This document shows, one piece after another, positions 8,325 through 16,916 of a DNA stretch of 64,000 bases. Source of the DNA: CALDTK01 sp045110575 (GTDB lineage Bacteria > Bacteroidota > Bacteroidia > Chitinophagales > Saprospiraceae); contig JBGCGF010000008.1 in assembly GCA_045110575.1 (NCBI GenBank), positions 14,365 to 78,364 on the forward strand, given 5' to 3'. The notes under the pieces were generated by a model. The model saw nothing but the letters and a program-made list of their open reading frames with translations. It ran no database searches and had not been told where the DNA came from. The first letter of the stretch is position 1, and the number at the start of each line of letters is the position of its first letter. Made by a program: the position numbers and the translations under genes.

Positions 8325-8789
8325 ATGCATCTTTCAAGTGTGCAATCGTACCGAACTATTCTTGTTTTTCTCTTGCTCGCCGTTGGCGTGTTAGGTTTTG
8401 GCGGAAGCTTATCTGCACAAAACTTGAAGGTAAGAATGGAGGGTGTCCGAGCCTCTGAAGGGACTATACGCCTTGGGTTCTATGACAGTAAAGCCCAATG
8501 GGATTCAGAGAAGAGTAGCTTTCAAAGAGCTGCTTCGAAAGCAAACTTAAAGGACGGTGTGATCGAATTCTTTATCACAGATGTCGAGCCAGGAGAGTAC
8601 TGCGTAGCGATTGCAGATGATGAAAACGACAACGGGGAAATGGACTGGGGTTGGATCTTGCCCAAAGAGGGTTTCGGGTTCAGTAATTATGTACTGAAAG
8701 GCATCCGTAGGCCTCAGTATGAAGACTTTAAGTTCGATTTGTTACCTGAAGGAGAGACTACTATCGTGATCAAGGTGCGCTACCTCTAA
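8325..8789 (+). CDS. Secreted DUF2141-domain protein
   Basis: This is a protein of about 154 aa. A hydrophobic signal segment (TILVFLLLAVGVLGFGG) ends at the likely cleavage site SLSAQ. A DUF2141 beta-sandwich domain follows, with the family pattern GTIRLGFYDSKAQW ... YCVAIADDENDNGEMDWG ... PKEGFGFSN. DUF2141 proteins are small exported proteins without an established function. The ATG at 8325 is preferred over an in-frame TTG 33 bp upstream because it gives a normal-length signal peptide. A one-mismatch copy of the iterated 14-mer lies in the signal region (8395-8408). The gene converges with the arginyltransferase-like gene, with 7 bp between the stops. Confidence 0.8.
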   Translation: MHLSSVQSYRTILVFLLLAVGVLGFGGSLSAQNLKVRMEGVRASEGTIRLGFYDSKAQWDSEKSSFQRAASKANLKDGVIEFFITDVEPGEYCVAIADDENDNGEMDWGWILPKEGFGFSNYVLKGIRRPQYEDFKFDLLPEGETTIVIKVRYL

Positions 8790-8796
8790 TACACTG

Positions 8797-9936
8797 TTAG
8801 TCCAGATCAAAGAGCTTGTTGAGGTGGTCGCGCAGTGGTTTAGGACGCAGGTGTGTCGCTAAGGCCTCCGGCATGGTGCTCACGTAGATTAGACCTCTCA
8901 TTTCGAAGAGTTGCAAGTCACTATTGGGCGGGAGTTTTTCGATAAAGTCCTCTAAATCTAATTCGTTCCTAAGGTCTGCGATTGCTTGACCGATATAGGT
9001 TTCGTATCGGTCTTTGATCATGTCGTAGCTCACGAAAACTTGCCCGAAGTGATTTTCATCGGTCAGCTTAATCATTACTGGATGTGGAAACGGACCGTAG
9101 ATGTGTTGACTTTCAGGGAGCACCTCATAGAGCGGGGTGTACACACGTTCGTGGACGACACCTGTTAGTCGTAAGGAGAATTGTAAGGCTTCCAGTTTTT
9201 CTAGCAGACGCTCTTTTGGGAGCTGCTGTTGAAGCACCTCACTCATCGGTTGCCAGTCGTCGTTGATGTAGCTTTTCCCTTCGAGGTTAGGAAGACGAAG
9301 CTTGTATTCAAAGGCAGGAACACCAGGGACGCAATAGCCCGGGTGGTAGTAGCTCAAAGAGCGTTCGCGTCCAAAATTGAGCTCGGCAAGCATACTGAAA
9401 TAGCCTAGGCTATGGCTAGCATAGTCGGGCAGATAGCAACCCATAAGTGAAGCGATGCTGTCTTCTCCAAGATCGAACAGTGAGAAGCCAACGAGCTCGT
9501 CACCATCGTACATGCGAACGGTATGTGTACCGAACTTATGGGTAGGCTCATGGAGGCCAAAAATATCGTTCAAGGTTTGCCCTACATCGAGTGGATGGTT
9601 CTTTTGGTAGGCGTGGTACAGCTGGTGTTGATCCTCTAGATCTTCATACGGCTGAATGGTGTAGGTGAATTTACTTGTCACCTTGTTCCAAAGCTTGCGT
9701 TGACTTTTACGAAGCGCGTAGGTCTTCAAATTGACGCGAGACCAAACGGTACTCCAGAAGTCCTGTTCGACGAAGACGAAGCGTGTCTTCCGAATCGTAT
9801 GACCAGCTCTAAAAAAGCCTTCGTCGAGGTAGTCGTCTTGTGATTGCGGCAGCACTGTCGGCAAGGTAAGCTGGGCAATGCACTTTTGTTTGCATGTTCT
9901 TGAATAGAATAGGGTAGCGGAGATTGGACAGGACAT
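8797..9936 (-). CDS. Arginyl-tRNA--protein transferase (ATE)-like protein
   Basis: This 379-aa cytoplasmic protein resembles the ATE1/Bpt group, which transfers an amino acid from charged tRNA to the N-terminus of proteins with destabilising residues (N-degron pathway). Signatures are the GNAT-like core with VRMYDGDELVGFSLFD, the segment LGYFSMLAELNFGRERSLSYYHPGY, and an N-terminal cysteine pair (CKQKC) within residues 1-20 where ATE enzymes carry their Cys cluster. The last ~150 residues are outside the usual core and are less clear. Activity and donor amino acid (Arg or Leu) cannot be decided from sequence alone. Confidence 0.75.
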   Translation of the reverse strand: MSCPISATLFYSRTCKQKCIAQLTLPTVLPQSQDDYLDEGFFRAGHTIRKTRFVFVEQDFWSTVWSRVNLKTYALRKSQRKLWNKVTSKFTYTIQPYEDLEDQHQLYHAYQKNHPLDVGQTLNDIFGLHEPTHKFGTHTVRMYDGDELVGFSLFDLGEDSIASLMGCYLPDYASHSLGYFSMLAELNFGRERSLSYYHPGYCVPGVPAFEYKLRLPNLEGKSYINDDWQPMSEVLQQQLPKERLLEKLEALQFSLRLTGVVHERVYTPLYEVLPESQHIYGPFPHPVMIKLTDENHFGQVFVSYDMIKDRYETYIGQAIADLRNELDLEDFIEKLPPNSDLQLFEMRGLIYVSTMPEALATHLRPKPLRDHLNKLFDLD

Positions 9937-10012
9937 CCATCTTTCGAAATAACCAACTTTTTGTTAGCTTTGATAGTTCCCTTTCGGCAAGCTCAAGGCA
10001 GGCTGTCTGTGG

Positions 10013-10026
10013 GTTTTGGCGAAAGC
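10013..10026 (+). repeat. Iterated 14-mer, exact copy (just before uvrB)
   Basis: GTTTTGGCGAAAGC ending 16 bp before the chosen uvrB ATG, within its probable 5' leader. Confidence 0.9.
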
Positions 10027-10042
10027 GAAATATCAATATCGT

Positions 10043-12082
10043 ATGGCATCCAAGTCTCCTCCTTCGAAGTTCAAGCTTGACTCACCGTTTAAGCCAACAG
10101 GCGACCAGCCACAAGCCATTAAACGCTTGTGTGATGGTATAGAAGAAGGCGAACCGACGCAAGTGCTCCTTGGTGTCACGGGCTCGGGTAAGACCTTTAC
10201 GATGGCCAATGTGATCTCCAACCTAGGGCGACCAACCTTGGTGTTGACACACAACAAAACACTCACCGCTCAGCTCTATGGAGAGTTTCAGGACTTTTTC
10301 CCTGATGCTGCGGTGGAGTATTTCGTGAGTTACTACGACTACTATCAGCCTGAGGCCTATATCTCAACCTCAGACACCTACATAGAGAAAGACCTCTCGA
10401 TCAACGAGGAGGTGGACAAGCTTCGCCTTCGTGCGACGAGTGCATTGCTCAGCGGTCGGAGAGATGTGATCATCGTCGCTTCTGTGAGTTGTATTTACGG
10501 TATCGGTAATCCTGACGACTTTAAGGCGGGTGTACTGCGAATAAAAGTGGGCCAGCAGATATCGCGGAACGGCATGCTGTATAAGCTGGTGGATGCGCTC
10601 TACTCTCGGACGGAGACGGACTTTGCTCGGGCAACCTTTCGCGTGCGGGGCGATACCGTTGATATCAACTTGCCTTACAACGAGGAAGGACTTCGTGTCA
10701 TCTTTTTTGGTGATGAGATTGAAGCGATTGAGCGGATTGAAGTCGAGAGTGGCAAACGAATCGCTGCTTTAGAAGATGCTGCAGTTTTTCCGGCGGCTCT
10801 TTACATGGCGCCGAAGGATCGGATGCCGCAAATCATCGATCAAATTCAAGATGAGCTTCACGGACAAAAGACATACTTCGAAAAAGAGGGCCGCTTGATA
10901 GAGGCCCAGCGTATTGGTGAACGAACCAACTTCGATTTGGAGATGATTCGTGAGCTAGGCTATTGCAATGGTGTCGAGAATTACTCGCGCTATTTCGACG
11001 GTCGTGCACCGGGAACTCGAGGCTTCTGTCTCTTGGATTATTTCCCAGACGACTACCTGATGATGATCGATGAGAGTCACCAAACGGTGCCGCAAGTCCG
11101 CGGCATGTGGGGTGGTGACCGTGCTCGAAAAGTGAACTTGGTGGGGTATGGATTCCGTTTGCCGAGTGCGATGGATAACCGTCCGTTAGATTTCGATGAA
11201 TTCGAGTCTTTGATCAACCAAGTGATCTATGTTTCTGCCACGCCGGGCGAGTATGAGATGGAGCAAACAGGAGGAGAATTTGTTGAGCAAATCATCCGTC
11301 CTACGGGACTGTTAGATCCGCCAATTGAGGTCCGCCCGAGCATCAATCAGATTGATGACTTGCTCGATGAGATTGCAGAGCGCGTTAAGCTAGATGAACG
11401 TGTATTGGTGACGACACTGACCAAGCGTATGTCAGAGGAGCTGACGAAGTACCTCACGAAACTCAATCATAAGGTGCGCTACATCCACTCGGAGGTAGAC
11501 ACGATGGAACGCGTCGAAATTCTCAGGGATTTGCGCTTGGGTAACTTTGACGTCCTAGTTGGTGTAAACCTCTTGCGTGAGGGATTGGACTTGCCTGAGG
11601 TTAGTCTCGTCGCTATTCTCGATGCTGATAAAGAGGGCTTTTTGCGTAATGATCGTTCGTTGACGCAAACGGCAGGTCGCGCGGCCCGTAACGTCAATGG
11701 CTTAGTGATCTTCTATGCCGACAAGGTGACCGATGCAATGGAGGTCACGATTGATGAGACGAATCGTCGTCGTGCGATTCAGAAAGCCTACAACGAGAAG
11801 CACGGCATTATTCCAACCATGCAACGCAAGACGAAGGAGGAAATCATGAACAAGCGTTCAATCCTTGATGTCAGGGGTATTAAGAAGAATGCATACGTCG
11901 AAAATGATACGCCTAGCCTTGCTGCGGATCCGATCGTCAAGTTCATGAGTAAGGACGAGCTCGAAAAGTTGATCGGCGTTACGGAGCAGAAGATGAAAAA
12001 GGCGGCAAAAGAGCTGGATTTCATTACCGCTGCCCAGCACCGAGATGAGTTGTTTGCGCTGAAGAAGGAGTTGAAAGCGTAG
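10043..12082 (+). CDS. uvrB: Excinuclease ABC subunit B
   Basis: UvrB (679 aa) is the helicase-like damage-verification subunit of nucleotide excision repair; it is loaded by UvrA and recruits UvrC. Visible features are the Walker A GVTGSGKTF (residues ~38-46), the beta-hairpin region YFVSYYDYYQPEAY used to probe damaged DNA, the DESH-type helicase motif II (MMIDESHQTVPQ), motif VI QTAGRAARN, and a C-terminal UVR domain (residues ~635-670) for UvrC contact. The ATG at 10043 is preferred; a TTG 27 bp upstream falls inside the iterated 14-mer and is probably leader. The stop codon lies in a long hairpin (12061-12099). Confidence 0.97.
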   Translation: MASKSPPSKFKLDSPFKPTGDQPQAIKRLCDGIEEGEPTQVLLGVTGSGKTFTMANVISNLGRPTLVLTHNKTLTAQLYGEFQDFFPDAAVEYFVSYYDYYQPEAYISTSDTYIEKDLSINEEVDKLRLRATSALLSGRRDVIIVASVSCIYGIGNPDDFKAGVLRIKVGQQISRNGMLYKLVDALYSRTETDFARATFRVRGDTVDINLPYNEEGLRVIFFGDEIEAIERIEVESGKRIAALEDAAVFPAALYMAPKDRMPQIIDQIQDELHGQKTYFEKEGRLIEAQRIGERTNFDLEMIRELGYCNGVENYSRYFDGRAPGTRGFCLLDYFPDDYLMMIDESHQTVPQVRGMWGGDRARKVNLVGYGFRLPSAMDNRPLDFDEFESLINQVIYVSATPGEYEMEQTGGEFVEQIIRPTGLLDPPIEVRPSINQIDDLLDEIAERVKLDERVLVTTLTKRMSEELTKYLTKLNHKVRYIHSEVDTMERVEILRDLRLGNFDVLVGVNLLREGLDLPEVSLVAILDADKEGFLRNDRSLTQTAGRAARNVNGLVIFYADKVTDAMEVTIDETNRRRAIQKAYNEKHGIIPTMQRKTKEEIMNKRSILDVRGIKKNAYVENDTPSLAADPIVKFMSKDELEKLIGVTEQKMKKAAKELDFITAAQHRDELFALKKELKA

Positions 12083-12099
12083 CTTTCATCTCCTTCTTC
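12061..12099 (+). terminator. Long hairpin overlapping the uvrB stop codon
   Basis: The last 18 coding bases of uvrB (12061-12078) are repeated in inverted orientation at 12082-12099 with one mismatch, leaving a three-base loop at the stop codon. It looks like an inverted copy of the gene end. There is no clear T run, so its effect on termination is uncertain. Confidence 0.55.
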
Positions 12100-12134
12100 A
12101 GCTAATTTTGAATTTACTTCGCAGCTACGCCGCT

Positions 12135-12225
12135 CAAATTTTGAATTTTGAATGCCGAGATGTCGCTCGACTTCGTCTCGTGAGTACAGTTAGCTAGCGT
12201 CAAGATCATTCAAAATTCAAAATTG
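12135..12225. repeat. Inverted repeat of AATTTTGAATTTTGAATG units
   Basis: The arm at 12135-12154 pairs with 12207-12225 (CATTCAAAATTCAAAATTG) apart from one extra A. The same 19-mer CAATTTTGAATTTTGAATG is present at 32520-32538. Between the arms lies a second small hairpin (CGAGA/TCTCG). This is extragenic, between uvrB and the DUF4112 gene. Confidence 0.6.
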
Positions 12226-12247
12226 ACCAATTCAAAATTTTCTTTTA

Positions 12248-12715
12248 ATGACCGATCGCGACAAAGCCTTAAAGACTGTTGATACCGTCGCTAAGCTTCT
12301 CGATTCACAGTTCAAGATTCCAGGGACGGAGTTCCGTTTTGGGCTTGATGCCGTTGCGGGATTAATTCCGGTAGGTGGAGACGCTGTCAGTTTTCTTGCG
12401 TCAGGCGCCTTGGTTCTTACCATGGTGCGACACGGTGCAAGTGGTCAGTTGGCCGCGCGCATGCTTGGAAATATTGCGATCGACGCAATCGTTGGTTCTG
12501 TACCATTTGTAGGCGACCTCTTCGATGTTGCTTTCAAGGCTAACGTTAAGAACGTTGAGCTTCTGAAAGAGCATTACGACGATGGCAAGCACAGTGGTAG
12601 TGGCTGGGGAATCTTCTTCGCGACCTCGTTTGCGTTGCTTCTTATGGGAGCAGCCCTAGCTTGGTTACTACTCTGGATGGGAGGTTTGTTACTCTCTGTT
12701 TTAAGTCTAGGCTAG
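12248..12715 (+). CDS. DUF4112-domain membrane protein
   Basis: This 155-aa protein matches DUF4112. It has an N-terminal helical segment (VDTVAKLLDSQFKIPGT), the characteristic FRFGLDAVAGLIPVGGDAVS hydrophobic stretch, the repeat-like AIVGSVPFVGDLFDVAFKANVKN, and a C-terminal membrane helix (ATSFALLLMGAALAWLLLWM). The repeated GLIPxGGD / xVPFVGD motif is the family hallmark. Its function is unknown. Its stop codon overlaps the stop of the convergent SRPBCC gene (the palindromic CTAG). Confidence 0.85.
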   Translation: MTDRDKALKTVDTVAKLLDSQFKIPGTEFRFGLDAVAGLIPVGGDAVSFLASGALVLTMVRHGASGQLAARMLGNIAIDAIVGSVPFVGDLFDVAFKANVKNVELLKEHYDDGKHSGSGWGIFFATSFALLLMGAALAWLLLWMGGLLLSVLSLG

Positions 12716-13299
12716 AAGTTTGGATCACCAAGCGCCTTGTAGACTTTGTCTCCAGACTTGCTCTGTGTAGCGGCTAGTTCAGCTTCTCTTTTCAAATTAG
12801 CGAGACCTTTTTCATAATCGCCGCCAAGCATCATGTCCATTCCTAATCCAAACCAACGGGCGATTGGGTTCATGCCGTGTTCGGAATCAAACATCCAAGT
12901 GACCTCTACTTGATTCTCAGAAAGCTCCTTGAACAGGAAGTCTGCTTCTGCTTCTCCTTGACCTTCGAAGCTGATTCGGGTATCAATTCGGGTCGTTGAT
13001 TGGACCTTTTCTAGCGTTAGCTTTCCTGACCCGATTTCTTCTCCAACCCAGGTGTACCAAGCCCCATTGCCTGAAGCGGGACTACTGTATACAATACTAG
13101 CAGAAGGCTCCATCTCATACCATGGACTCCATTTCACCCAATTGGGCAGGTAATTGACTAAGGCGAAGGCATCCATCGGCTGCGCATTGATAACAATACT
13201 GCGCTCGATGTGCGACTTTTTAGGCAGGAAAAAACCAACGATTAGTAGGACTAACAGGATAATTCCGACCCATTTCAGAACGCGTAGAAAGCTTTTCAT
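12712..13299 (-). CDS. Membrane-anchored SRPBCC (polyketide cyclase-like) protein
   Basis: This protein of about 195 aa has an N-terminal membrane anchor (VLKWVGIILLVLLIVGFFL) followed by an SRPBCC/START-like fold: HIERSIVINAQPMDAFALVNYLPNW, then WSPWYEMEPSA and ADFLFKELSENQVEVTW. Such proteins bind hydrophobic ligands in the helix-grip pocket; the ligand is unknown. The ATG at 13299 (MKSFLRVLKW) starts right before the anchor; the in-frame ATG at 13347 would add 16 residues. It is divergent from the xylanase gene with about 70 bp between starts, so the two may share a regulatory region. Confidence 0.8.
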   Translation of the reverse strand: MKSFLRVLKWVGIILLVLLIVGFFLPKKSHIERSIVINAQPMDAFALVNYLPNWVKWSPWYEMEPSASIVYSSPASGNGAWYTWVGEEIGSGKLTLEKVQSTTRIDTRISFEGQGEAEADFLFKELSENQVEVTWMFDSEHGMNPIARWFGLGMDMMLGGDYEKGLANLKREAELAATQSKSGDKVYKALGDPNF

Positions 13300-13366
13300 A
13301 CGAGAAAGGTATCCCATATTGGAGTACTTGTCCAGCGTTAAATTCATGAACTACCTTGCATGTAGT

Positions 13367-15475
13367 ATGATTAAGCACATTATTTTTCTCGGGCTGGTAT
13401 TGTTAGGGCTTCCTTTTGTTCATGCCCAGACCTATGAGCAACGTATCCAAACGGAATTAGCATCGAGCTATGGTTTGCCGCAAGGGACCGTTGTTACAAA
13501 TCCTGATGAAGCTCAGGTTTTGGCGGAAGCTTTTACCTACAGGGTGACGAGAGAAGACGTCCTTGTTCAAGGTCAAATCTTTAGCAATGCACTCCGCATG
13601 ACGACACCTGCGCAAGTAAGGGAGAGCTATGACCACGCAGGCGTAATTCGAAACGAAGGAGCTATTTCCGTTGGTGATCGCTTGCTCTTCGTGTGTTATG
13701 TAAGAGGGCAAACCGTAGCTGGAGAGCAAAGTATCATGCGCATATGGGCAGAAGAAAACGGCGGGAATTATGAGAAATATGGTGGAGGTGTCGTGTATCC
13801 AACCGATGAGTGGCAGCGTATTTTACTTCCTTTTGAGGCGCCTGTAGATATGCAAGCCGGCGATGTTCAATTGTCGTTTCAGGTTGGGTTTTTAACGCAA
13901 ACTGTTGAGGTTGCGGGAGCTCTAATGCTGAATTATGAGACAGCTTTAGCATTTACGGACTTACCAGATGAAAGAGCTCCAACATCTTATCTCGGACAGG
14001 AACTTTCTGCGCCGTGGAGAGCGCAAGCTGCCACACAAATAGAGCAGCATCGTAAGTCTGATTTAACGGTGCTGGTCAAAGATCTAAATGGAAATCCACT
14101 TTCAAACCAAACCGTATCTGTGCGCATGTTGCAGCACGACTATGGGTTTGGATCGGCGGTCACCTCTTGCTTTGTCGACGGCCTTCGTTGCGCAAATACG
14201 GAGTACGAGGATAAGATCCGTGATATCGACGGAGAAGGTCACCGATTCAGCGAGGTTGTTTTTGAGAACGACCTGAAATGGAACGGTTGGGAAGAAGGCT
14301 GGTACGAGTCAAAGGAAGGCGTAGTTCAAGCTTTAGATTTTTATCGCGATTCTATGGGCATGGATGTCCGAGGACATACGCTGCTCTGGCCGTGTGAGAG
14401 TAATGTTCCTGATGATGTACGGGCGAACATTGGCGATACAGCCTATGTCCTGGGGCGTATTCGAGCACACTTTAATGATTTGCTCACCTATCCAGGGATT
14501 GCTGGCCGTATTCAAGATTGGGATCTGCTCAACGAGGTTTCGGTTTGTAATTCGGTTGCCGATGCATTTGCTGGCCAACCAGGATATGTGACTGGACGAG
14601 AATTCTACCCCGCGCTTTTTCAGATGGCAAAGTCATTGGATGCGCAGGCGGAGTTTTGGTACAACGACTATCAGGTGATTCAGCAAGGTGGCTTTGCACC
14701 CGGTCGTCGTCAGACTTTCTATGCGCGGGCCAACGAACTTATTGACGCGGGCGCTCCTTTAGCAGGTGTTGGTTTACAATCTCATGTTTCTATCCCTGTT
14801 CCTCCTGTACGCGTTACCGAACTCTTGGATGAGGTTTACGATAGCATTGGCTTACCGATAAAGATCACAGAGTTCGACTTTTCTGATTTTGCAAACGAGC
14901 AGATTGAGGCAGATTACATGCGTGATTTTCTCACTGCCACCTTTGCGCACCCTGCGACAGAAGCGTTTCTTACGTGGGGTTTTTGGGATGGAGCTCACTA
15001 TCAGAATAATGCTCCATTCTTTCGATTGGATTGGTCAGAAAAGCCTGCGGCTCAGGCCTTTTTCGATTTAGTATACAGGGATTGGTGGACAGAAGAGACG
15101 GTTACCACAGATGCTGCTGGTAGAGTGGTCGTACGTGGATTTAAAGGCGACTATGAAGTTCAGGTAGGTGATGAAATTCAGGAGCTTAGTCTGTTGGATG
15201 ACCTCCAGGCAGAGTTCGTAATTTCGACTTCTGCTACGACGAACCCTTCGCTTTCGCTAAAACCTCAGGCTCTTCCGAATCCTACTAAAGGCAACTGGGA
15301 GCTTAGTGATTTTCCATCTAATGCAGAGGTTATACTCTATGATATTAGAGGGGAGATAGTAGCTTTCGCCAAAACAAACCAATCGGGAGAAGTGAGCATA
15401 GATGCTACTTCTCTTGTTAAGGGTGTTTATTTGGTAAAGTCGATGGGATACTCGTTGCGTTTAATGAAACAATAG
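13367..15475 (+). CDS. Secreted GH10 endo-beta-1,4-xylanase with T9SS C-terminal domain
   Basis: This 702-aa secreted enzyme cleaves internal beta-1,4 linkages of xylan. A signal peptide (MIKHIIFLGLVLLGLPFVHA) is followed by a carbohydrate-binding-like beta domain (residues ~30-210) and the GH10 barrel (residues ~230-590). The acid/base glutamate is in DWDLLNEVS, the nucleophile in ITEFDFSD, and substrate-site features are HTLLWP and AFLTWGFWDGAHY. The last ~75 residues form a type A sorting domain (PNPTKGNWELS ... GVYLVKS) that directs export by the type IX system. An ATG 21 bp upstream (MNYLAC) is an alternative start. No other CAZyme gene is nearby, so this is not a full polysaccharide-utilisation locus. 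Confidence 0.93.
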   Translation: MIKHIIFLGLVLLGLPFVHAQTYEQRIQTELASSYGLPQGTVVTNPDEAQVLAEAFTYRVTREDVLVQGQIFSNALRMTTPAQVRESYDHAGVIRNEGAISVGDRLLFVCYVRGQTVAGEQSIMRIWAEENGGNYEKYGGGVVYPTDEWQRILLPFEAPVDMQAGDVQLSFQVGFLTQTVEVAGALMLNYETALAFTDLPDERAPTSYLGQELSAPWRAQAATQIEQHRKSDLTVLVKDLNGNPLSNQTVSVRMLQHDYGFGSAVTSCFVDGLRCANTEYEDKIRDIDGEGHRFSEVVFENDLKWNGWEEGWYESKEGVVQALDFYRDSMGMDVRGHTLLWPCESNVPDDVRANIGDTAYVLGRIRAHFNDLLTYPGIAGRIQDWDLLNEVSVCNSVADAFAGQPGYVTGREFYPALFQMAKSLDAQAEFWYNDYQVIQQGGFAPGRRQTFYARANELIDAGAPLAGVGLQSHVSIPVPPVRVTELLDEVYDSIGLPIKITEFDFSDFANEQIEADYMRDFLTATFAHPATEAFLTWGFWDGAHYQNNAPFFRLDWSEKPAAQAFFDLVYRDWWTEETVTTDAAGRVVVRGFKGDYEVQVGDEIQELSLLDDLQAEFVISTSATTNPSLSLKPQALPNPTKGNWELSDFPSNAEVILYDIRGEIVAFAKTNQSGEVSIDATSLVKGVYLVKSMGYSLRLMKQ
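15362..15375 (-). repeat. Iterated 14-mer, exact copy (in the xylanase gene)
   Basis: GTTTTGGCGAAAGC on the minus strand, in the sorting-domain codons. A one-mismatch copy lies 112 bp upstream at 15250-15263. Confidence 0.9.
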
Positions 15476-15484
15476 ATTGCTATT

Positions 15485-15994
15485 ATGAATAGAACTTACC
15501 TTTTTTTAGGTTTGATATGTATGTGTTGGGGGACGGGGTTTTCACAAGACAGAAAAGTGAAAGCGATAACACCTTATGCGGACATTGCTGTCAGCTCTCA
15601 AATATGGCCTTCATCGATATTGACGATCGGCATTCAAGGGACTGCAGGGATCGTTATTCTGGAGCGCTTTAGTATCGGTGCCGGATACGGAGTGGGCTCA
15701 AGGAATTATGAATACAGGATGATTCCTGTGGAGATAGGCTATGTTTTTCTGGAAGGTAACTGTGCTGTCCGAGTTTATGGAGGGTCAACCACCGGTTCGT
15801 ACCTAGACGCGAGAGGCTTCTTAGGCGGCGCAGACATTCTTTTTAGACCTCAATTTGAAAATCGAAAATTGAAGTTAGTTCTCGGAGCAGGCCTTGCATT
15901 TGATAAGAGTGATGGGGAAACAAACTATAGAGTAGATCCTGATAAAAGTACATTAGTAGCCGGGCCACGGGTGCGTATTGGATTGGGGATATGA
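15485..15994 (+). CDS. Small predicted outer-membrane beta-barrel protein
   Basis: This 169-aa protein has a signal peptide (residues 1-20, ending GFSQ) and alternating beta strands rich in Gly and aromatic residues (ILTIGIQGTAGIVILERFSI, LVAGPRVRIGLGI). The pattern suits a small outer-membrane barrel, but no family was recognised. It starts 9 bp after the xylanase stop, and its own stop overlaps the next gene's start (ATGA), so the three are probably one transcript. A direct link to xylan use is not shown. Confidence 0.6.
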   Translation: MNRTYLFLGLICMCWGTGFSQDRKVKAITPYADIAVSSQIWPSSILTIGIQGTAGIVILERFSIGAGYGVGSRNYEYRMIPVEIGYVFLEGNCAVRVYGGSTTGSYLDARGFLGGADILFRPQFENRKLKLVLGAGLAFDKSDGETNYRVDPDKSTLVAGPRVRIGLGI

Positions 15995-16632
15995 AAAATA
16001 TATCATTTATGAAATATAATGTAGCCTTGGTTTTGCTGATAGTGGTTTGCCACACCTTTAGTTTGGGCGCCCAGTCTAGGGTGGTTGGGGTCGATACCTC
16101 AGCTTTGGTGATTCCTTTTAATATAGAGCAAGGCGGCCTTAATCCAGCGCGTTATATCCATCCTTATATCGATATTGTTGTAGGGGCTTCTACCTTCACT
16201 TATAGCGGTACACTTGAAGCAGCTCCTGCTTTTGAATTAAAAGGTGGCGTGCAGTTTTATGAGAATTTACTGATCGGTACGGGCATTTCTGCAGTCAGTC
16301 TTGAAAGTTATGAACTTGGAATAGTTCTGCCGCTTGAATTTGGATATAGATTGCCTAATGAGCAATGGGATTTCCGATCTGGAATAGGCTATATATACCT
16401 TCCGTGGGCAACGAGTTCTGCTCAACCTGAAGATAAAAGAGGTAGGACCTTGTCGTTTAATGCTTATTGGAGGCCTACGGTGACATCTAGTAATATGCGA
16501 ATCGTTATCAAGTTCGGTGGTCTTATGTATGATATGGGTGATTCTGAAGGGTTAAATAGATATTGTGGTTCTTGTGACAAGACCAGAGGCCCGCGCCTTT
16601 CTTTTTTGGCGCAAGTTGGAATAGGGTTATAG
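15991..16632 (+). CDS. Small predicted outer-membrane beta-barrel protein
   Basis: This 213-aa protein has a signal segment (VALVLLIVVCHTFSLGAQS) and about eight amphipathic strands (IDIVVGASTFTYSG, LLIGTGISAVSL, FRSGIGYIYLPW, LSFLAQVGIGL). The ATG overlaps the stop of the preceding gene by 4 bp (translational coupling). The closing GIGL without a terminal aromatic is slightly unusual for a barrel. The two proteins may be diverged copies of one family, since both end in G-x-G-L/I. Function unknown. Confidence 0.6.
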   Translation: MKNISFMKYNVALVLLIVVCHTFSLGAQSRVVGVDTSALVIPFNIEQGGLNPARYIHPYIDIVVGASTFTYSGTLEAAPAFELKGGVQFYENLLIGTGISAVSLESYELGIVLPLEFGYRLPNEQWDFRSGIGYIYLPWATSSAQPEDKRGRTLSFNAYWRPTVTSSNMRIVIKFGGLMYDMGDSEGLNRYCGSCDKTRGPRLSFLAQVGIGL

Positions 16633-16916
16633 TTGCAGTTGATTAATCTTATTACCTCAATGTGATTCTTGTTTGGACTTAGAATAGTGCCCAAAGAAAT
16701 CTCTTCAGTGCTTGTTTTTCTAATTGGTTAGGCGTGTTTATATACGCTTGCCTTTACGCTTGTGAATCTCTTCTTACGATACATTGGGGTAGGGTTCTAG
16801 ACGAATGGTTAGCCCCCTTTCGAAGGCTAACCATTAATCGTATTGGATTAGAACACTGGTCCGCGATAAAGATCAAGCCGTCCGGGACGGCATCAATTTT
16901 AGAGGCTGCTCGCTAG
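16633..16916. other. Intergenic region with two perfect hairpins
   Basis: ATGGTTAGCC/GGCTAACCAT (16805-16834) and the palindrome CCGTCC-G-GGACGG (16878-16890) lie between convergent genes. Neither has a T run. No coding potential is seen. Confidence 0.5.

Noticed and set aside
5917..10026. The 14-mer as a simple promoter element
   Set aside because: Although several copies precede genes, as many lie inside coding regions, in both orientations and at irregular distances from start codons.
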